Below, one piece after another: positions 8,377 through 11,115 of a stretch of 11,115 nt of DNA. The number at the start of each line of letters is the position of its first letter. The first letter of the stretch is position 1. The position numbers and the translations under genes were made by a program. Under the pieces are notes generated by a model, which was not told the origin of the DNA, did no database searches, and was given only the letters and a program-made list of their open reading frames with translations. The stretch comes from Campylobacteraceae bacterium (GTDB lineage Bacteria; Campylobacterota; Campylobacteria; Campylobacterales; Sulfurovaceae), in NCBI GenBank assembly GCA_027056615.1, contig JALUKJ010000185.1:1-11115 (forward strand). Direction: 5' to 3'.

Positions 8377-9414
8377 CTATTTAAAAATGTGTTTACAATC
8401 GTTTTTAATAGCTCTTGGTATCATAGCAATAGTCATAAATCCTTCAATTTTAAGTTCAGGATACATCAATGCTAAGTAATATTTAGGGTCAAGTATTTTT
8501 GCTTCTCCATCTTCTATTAGCACTGGGTAAGGTAACATACCTGCATTGTTTGTACCAATTCTTTTAGGAAATACATTTGCTTTCTTACCTAGTTTCACAC
8601 CAATAAGTGTTGAACCGTTTGGAAGGTCTAATACAAAAGCAACACTCTTATTTTTTACTGCTTTACTTTTTAAATCTTTACCTGAAGCAACTACCATCTG
8701 GTCACCAAAATGTGGCATACCTTTCATAAAAGTGTAGTTTGGCAGAGTTTGAAACTTTAACTTGTCTAGTGAATTTTTAGCACTTTTAAATTCACTATCT
8801 AAAGCTTTTAAAACTTTTTTAGCCTCTTTTTCTTTAAACTCATCTTGTAGAAATGCTTTCGATAAGTATAGAGGATTAGTAATGCTTATCTGTTTGTTTT
8901 TTGGGTCTATAAGTAGACGTAGTGTTGCTAAGTAACCTTTTCCTTTTTTAGAAGCCATCTTTTTTAATGTATCGTTAGTAAAGACAATAGAAATAAGCTC
9001 TCCACTCTTATCAAGTGGTGTAGTTGCTACAATCTTAAAACCTGCTTTTTTAAGTTTTGCTTTTGCTTTTTCTACATCCATTAAATCAGCTCTTAAATAA
9101 GCAGAGATACGTCCTTTATCAACATCACCTACCATCTTTTTTGAGTGAGAGAGAGAAGCTCCTTTACCACCCTTAGCATAACGCTCTGCGCTAGTAAGAT
9201 AGTTTGGTGGTACTCTCTTTGAAAACTTAATACCTCTATCAATATTGACAAGCTCTTTTGACTTATTGTAGTGTACCTCTACTTTAGGAATAGCAGTAGT
9301 CACTTTTGGAACTTTAGGTATCTTAATCTCAACCACGTTAGAAGTGTTTGAGTCAGCAAAAATGCTACTTGGGAAAAATAACGATATTGTAGAAAGCAAT
9401 AAAACTCTTTTCAT
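8377..9414 (-). CDS. exported protein of 345 residues, unknown function
   Basis: Seen: a signal peptide (MKRVLLLSTISLFFPSSIFA, residues 1-20, cut at FA-D). A low-complexity linker of I-P-K-V units (31-46) follows, then two mixed alpha/beta segments. The first (about 100-190) contains ISAYLRADLMDVEKAKAK, GELISIVFTNDTL and ISITNPLYLSKAFLQDEF. The second (about 197-345) contains FMKGMPHFGDQMVVASG, VAFVLDLPNGSTLIGV and MLPYPVLIEDGEAKILDP. The LPYPVLI-EDG segment faintly recalls DUF302-type proteins, but I cannot confirm this. The only cysteine is C330, so no disulphide or haem site. The protein is Lys-rich and probably periplasmic. The ATG at 9414 follows AGAGGAG (9427-9421) at 6 nt. The nearest promoter candidate is TATAAA at 9447-9442. 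It lies downstream of, and co-oriented with, the two 11-mer repeat genes, but a terminator separates them. Confidence 0.85.
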   Translation of the reverse strand: MKRVLLLSTISLFFPSSIFADSNTSNVVEIKIPKVPKVTTAIPKVEVHYNKSKELVNIDRGIKFSKRVPPNYLTSAERYAKGGKGASLSHSKKMVGDVDKGRISAYLRADLMDVEKAKAKLKKAGFKIVATTPLDKSGELISIVFTNDTLKKMASKKGKGYLATLRLLIDPKNKQISITNPLYLSKAFLQDEFKEKEAKKVLKALDSEFKSAKNSLDKLKFQTLPNYTFMKGMPHFGDQMVVASGKDLKSKAVKNKSVAFVLDLPNGSTLIGVKLGKKANVFPKRIGTNNAGMLPYPVLIEDGEAKILDPKYYLALMYPELKIEGFMTIAMIPRAIKNDCKHIFK

Positions 9415-9441
9415 AAATAACTCCTCTTTTATATTGTAAAA

Positions 9442-9447
9442 TTTATA
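9442..9447 (-). promoter_or_regulatory. candidate -10 box of the 345-residue exported protein gene
   Basis: TATAAA on the minus strand (9447 to 9442) is the best-placed -10 candidate, giving a leader of about 20 nt with AGAGGAG. TACAAT at 9438-9433 is an alternative, but it would start transcription inside the ribosome binding site. No clear -35 box is present. Confidence 0.3.
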
Positions 9448-9517
9448 TTAATAATAACATTTTTTTATCTTTAAAAATATTTTGATTGAATAAAATTGGA
9501 AAAAGAGAAGAGAAAAG

Positions 9518-9543
9518 CTACTAAAGGTGACCACCTTTAGTAG
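9518..9543 (-). terminator. Rho-independent terminator of the downstream 11-mer repeat gene
   Basis: CTACTAAAGGTG (9518-9529) and CACCTTTAGTAG (9532-9543) are perfect 12-nt arms separated by AC, effectively an 11-bp stem with a GACC loop. On the minus strand the stem is followed by CTTTTCTCTTCTCTTTTTCC, a T-rich tail. It lies 27 bp after the stop codon at 9571. Confidence 0.8.
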
Positions 9544-9570
9544 TAATTTGAGGAAGAAGAGCTTAAAAGA

Positions 9571-10206
9571 CTATTTAGTGTCTTTAGCAGTATCAGATGC
9601 CTCTGTTGTAGCTGTTTTAGTTGTATCTGTTGCATCATCTGAAATAGTTTTTACATTTGTTGTTGCATCTGTTGAAGCTGTTTTCGCTGTATCTGTTGCA
9701 TCATTAGAAACTGTTTTTACTGAAGATGTAGCATCATTTGATACTGTTGATACATTTTTAGTTGTATCTGATGAAACTGATTTTGTTGCATCATTTACAT
9801 CTTTAGATACAGAAATTGCTGAATCTTTAATATCTTTTGAAGCAATTGTTGTTGAGTCTTTAAGGTCTTTAGTAGTATTTGTTACAGAGTCTTTTGTATC
9901 TTCTGCTAATTCTACTGTTGAATCTCTTGTATCTTTAGATGTTGAAACTTCTGCTGTTTTTAAATCATCAGATACTTTTACTGATGAATCTTTTACATCT
10001 GAACTTACATTTGTAACAGTTCTCTCTGCTGATTTTGATGTCTCTACTGCTCCATCTTTTAGTGAAGCAACTGAATCTTTCATATCTTTACTCATAGAAG
10101 TTGAAGCCTCTTTCATATCTTTAAACATATCTCCAAAAGAGAAATCAGCCGAGGCAGTAGTTAGCATTGCTGCAGTAATTGCAGAGATGAGTGTAAGTTT
10201 TTTCAT
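9571..10206 (-). CDS. exported LEA-like 11-residue-repeat protein, shorter copy
   Basis: Seen: a signal peptide (MKKLTLISAITAAMLTTASA, 1-20) and the linker DFSFGD. The rest divides without a gap into 16 units of exactly 11 residues plus a 9-residue tail (ASDTAKDTK), 211 aa in total. Typical units are VKDSSVKVSDD, LKDSTTIASKD and ATDTAKTASTD: an apolar or Ala residue at 1, Lys/Thr at 2, Asp at 3, apolar at 5 or 6 and at 8, Ser/Thr at 9, Asp/Glu at 11. The mature part has no Cys, Trp, Tyr, His, Pro or Gln. Known: 11-mers fit three helical turns and occur in group 3 LEA proteins, hendecad coiled coils and lipid-binding helices. Inference: a long, hydrophilic periplasmic helix or an unfolded protein that folds on drying or on binding membranes. 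The start is fixed by AAGGA (10217-10213) at 6 nt. It is a tandem paralogue of the gene at 10300-11034. Confidence 0.85.
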   Translation of the reverse strand: MKKLTLISAITAAMLTTASADFSFGDMFKDMKEASTSMSKDMKDSVASLKDGAVETSKSAERTVTNVSSDVKDSSVKVSDDLKTAEVSTSKDTRDSTVELAEDTKDSVTNTTKDLKDSTTIASKDIKDSAISVSKDVNDATKSVSSDTTKNVSTVSNDATSSVKTVSNDATDTAKTASTDATTNVKTISDDATDTTKTATTEASDTAKDTK

Positions 10207-10244
10207 AATAAATCCTTATGTTATGTATTTGTTTTAATAAAAAA

Positions 10245-10273
10245 ATTATATCTTTTTATCTATTTTGAATAAC
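10245..10273 (-). promoter_or_regulatory. promoter of the shorter 11-mer repeat gene
   Basis: On the minus strand GTTATT (10273-10268), a 17-bp spacer and a perfect TATAAT (10250-10245) lie upstream of the ATG at 10206. The block TTAAGTTATT is also present at the same distance from the -10 box in front of the longer paralogue, which supports it as a functional upstream element. Confidence 0.55.
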
Positions 10274-10278
10274 TTAAA

Positions 10279-10300
10279 ATTAATAATTTAAATAATTAAT
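10279..10300. repeat. AT-only imperfect palindrome between the two repeat genes
   Basis: ATTAAT (10279-10284) and ATTAAT (10295-10300) flank a central ATTTAAAT (10286-10293) with one A-A mismatch on each side. It touches the stop codon of the longer repeat gene. Without G or C it would make a poor terminator, so transcripts of the longer gene may run into the shorter one. Confidence 0.3.
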
Positions 10301-11034
10301 TATTTTGTATCTTTTGCAGTATCACTAGCTTCTTTAGTTGCTTTATCTGTAGCATCATTAGCATCATCTGAAATTGTTTTTACATTTGCTGTTGCATCTG
10401 TTGAAGCTTTTTTAGCTGTATCAGAAGCATCTGTTGTTGCTGTTTTAGCTGTGTCTGTTGCATTGTCAGAAACATTTTTAACTGATGTAGTTACATCTGT
10501 AGAAACTTTTGAAGCAGAACTATTTAAGTCAGAAGATACTGTTTTTGTAGAATCTTTTACATCATTAGAAACTGTTTTTACATTTGTTGTTGCATCAGTA
10601 GAGATTTTTTTAACACTATCTGTAGCATCATCTGAAAGTTCTGTAGCTGAATCTTTCATATCTTTTGTTGCTATTGTTGCTGAATCTTTAAGGTCAGTTG
10701 TTGTTGATTTGACAGAATCTTTTGTATCATCAGCTAATTCTGTTGCACTATCAGAAGCATTTTTAGTAGTATTTACTTCTGCTGTCTTAACATCATCAGA
10801 AACTTTTACTGAAGTATCTTTTACATCTGAACTTACATTAGTAACTGTTCTTTCAGTAGACTTTGTAGTCTCAACGACACCATCTTTTAGAGAAGAGATT
10901 GAATCTTTAAAGTCTTTACTTGTTGAAGTAGCAACCTCTTTCATATCTTTAAACATATCTCCAAAAGAGAAATCAGCCGAAGCTGTTGTTATCATTGCAG
11001 CAGTAATAGCAGAAAGTAGAGTTAATTTTTTCAT
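10300..11034 (-). CDS. exported LEA-like 11-residue-repeat protein, longer copy
   Basis: Seen: a signal peptide (MKKLTLLSAITAAMITTASA), the same DFSFGD linker as its neighbour, then 19 exact 11-residue units and the identical tail ASDTAKDTK (244 aa). Units 1-10 align one to one with the neighbour (for example TERTVTNVSSD, VKDTSVKVSDD, LKDSATIATKD). The three extra units fall in the region of units 11-17. The mature part again lacks Cys, Trp, Tyr, His, Pro and Gln. Two ATGs stand in tandem (11037 and 11034); the second is chosen because AAGGA at 11045-11041 is 6 nt from it, as in the paralogue, but only 3 nt from the first. Inference: same role as the shorter copy, a hydrophilic amphipathic helix or stress-type protein of the periplasm. 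It has its own promoter with an extra inverted repeat, so its regulation probably differs. Confidence 0.85.
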   Translation of the reverse strand: MKKLTLLSAITAAMITTASADFSFGDMFKDMKEVATSTSKDFKDSISSLKDGVVETTKSTERTVTNVSSDVKDTSVKVSDDVKTAEVNTTKNASDSATELADDTKDSVKSTTTDLKDSATIATKDMKDSATELSDDATDSVKKISTDATTNVKTVSNDVKDSTKTVSSDLNSSASKVSTDVTTSVKNVSDNATDTAKTATTDASDTAKKASTDATANVKTISDDANDATDKATKEASDTAKDTK

Positions 11035-11040
11035 CATAAA

Positions 11041-11045
11041 TCCTT
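11041..11045 (-). promoter_or_regulatory. ribosome binding site that decides the start of the longer repeat gene
   Basis: AAGGA (11045 to 11041 on the minus strand) is 3 nt from the first of two tandem ATGs and 6 nt from the second. The shorter paralogue has the same AAGGATTTATT-ATG arrangement with 6 nt, which points to the second ATG (11034). Confidence 0.6.
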
Positions 11046-11058
11046 AGAGTTTTAAATT

Positions 11059-11078
11059 TGTGACATTCTACTGTCACA
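11059..11078 (-). promoter_or_regulatory. operator-like inverted repeat over the -10 box
   Basis: TGTGACA, six bases (GTAGAA), then TGTCACA form a perfect 7-bp inverted repeat, read on the minus strand from 11078 to 11059. It covers the -10 box TAGAAT (11070-11065) of the longer repeat gene, where a bound protein would block RNA polymerase. The TGTGA/TCACA half-sites are 10 bp apart instead of the 6 bp of a CRP/FNR site, so I do not name a regulator. A short RNA hairpin is an alternative, but transcription is predicted to start downstream of most of it. Confidence 0.5.
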
Positions 11079-11093
11079 TTTATTTAAAATAAC
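11065..11093 (-). promoter_or_regulatory. promoter of the longer 11-mer repeat gene
   Basis: GTTATT (11093-11088), a 17-bp spacer and TAGAAT (11070-11065; five of six consensus bases) precede the start codon by about 30 nt. The upstream block TTTAAGTTATT and spacer length match the promoter of the shorter paralogue. Confidence 0.5.
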
Positions 11094-11115
11094 TTAAAGC
11101 TATCTGATTCATTAT

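Noticed and set aside
9527..10237. Long plus-strand open frame (236 codons) opposite the shorter 11-mer repeat gene
   Set aside because: It is the antisense of a repeat whose codon pattern avoids stops in that frame. It has no ribosome binding site, starts within the terminator hairpin and gives a Val/Ser-rich sequence with no signal or fold logic. The minus-strand frame has a signal peptide, an exact 11-residue register and a strong start.
9571..11034. Cell-surface adhesin or silk/mucin-like Ser/Thr repeat protein
   Set aside because: The repeats have a strict 11-residue helical period with many charged residues and no Pro, no sorting signal and no outer-membrane anchor, which fits amphipathic helices better than a Ser/Thr-rich adhesin stalk.
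10451..11047. Long plus-strand open frame (198 codons) opposite the longer 11-mer repeat gene
   Set aside because: Same cause as for its paralogue: the repeated codons leave the opposite frame open. Its similarity to the other antisense frame simply reflects the paralogous genes.
11059..11078. CRP/FNR-type site
   Set aside because: The TGTGA and TCACA half-sites are there, but the spacing is 10 bp instead of 6 and the site covers the -10 box, so it is better described as an unassigned operator-like repeat.

Overview
The window is an AT-rich stretch of bacterial chromosome, most likely from a member of the Campylobacterota (Sulfurimonas/Sulfurovum/Arcobacter-like). This rests on the style of the tgt, glyS and pepN proteins, on promoters with good TATAAT boxes but poor -35 boxes, and on the overall base composition. 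It is an inference, not a database result.

Left part (1-4200): A minus-strand gene cut by the left edge encodes the first 183 residues of a protein that reads as the CRISPR RNA endonuclease Cas6. A CRISPR-Cas locus therefore probably lies just outside the window to the left. It is divergent from tgt (tRNA-guanine transglycosylase, plus strand). tgt converges with a 38-codon minus-strand small ORF and, beyond it, glyS (glycyl-tRNA synthetase beta subunit, minus strand). A REP-like GC-rich hairpin overlaps the tgt stop codon. glyS and pepN (M1 aminopeptidase N, plus strand) are divergent and share a short promoter region.

Middle part (4201-8370): pepN ends in a hairpin. It is followed by a gene for an exported protein made of exactly seven ~52-residue repeats, predicted to be a seven-bladed beta-propeller. 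Next comes a compact single-gene unit for an unrecognised 75-residue protein, with its own promoter and a 12-bp hairpin that closes it against the convergent gene.

Right part (8377-11115): Three minus-strand genes all encode proteins with signal peptides. The leftmost is an uncharacterised exported protein of 345 residues. The other two are tandem paralogues whose mature parts are built almost entirely from uninterrupted 11-residue repeats (16 and 19 full copies plus a shared 9-residue tail). These are rich in Ser, Thr, Asp, Lys, Ala and Val and lack Cys, Trp, Tyr, His, Pro and Gln. They resemble group 3 LEA (late embryogenesis abundant) or hendecad coiled-coil proteins in plan. Their promoters share a -35 region and 17-bp spacer, but only the upstream copy carries an inverted repeat across its -10 box. 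This pair is the most novel item in the window.

Functionally the window mixes housekeeping genes (queuosine tRNA modification, glycine tRNA charging, peptide turnover), the edge of a CRISPR locus, and a group of poorly characterised exported proteins. No rRNA, tRNA, insertion sequence, CRISPR array or replication origin was seen.
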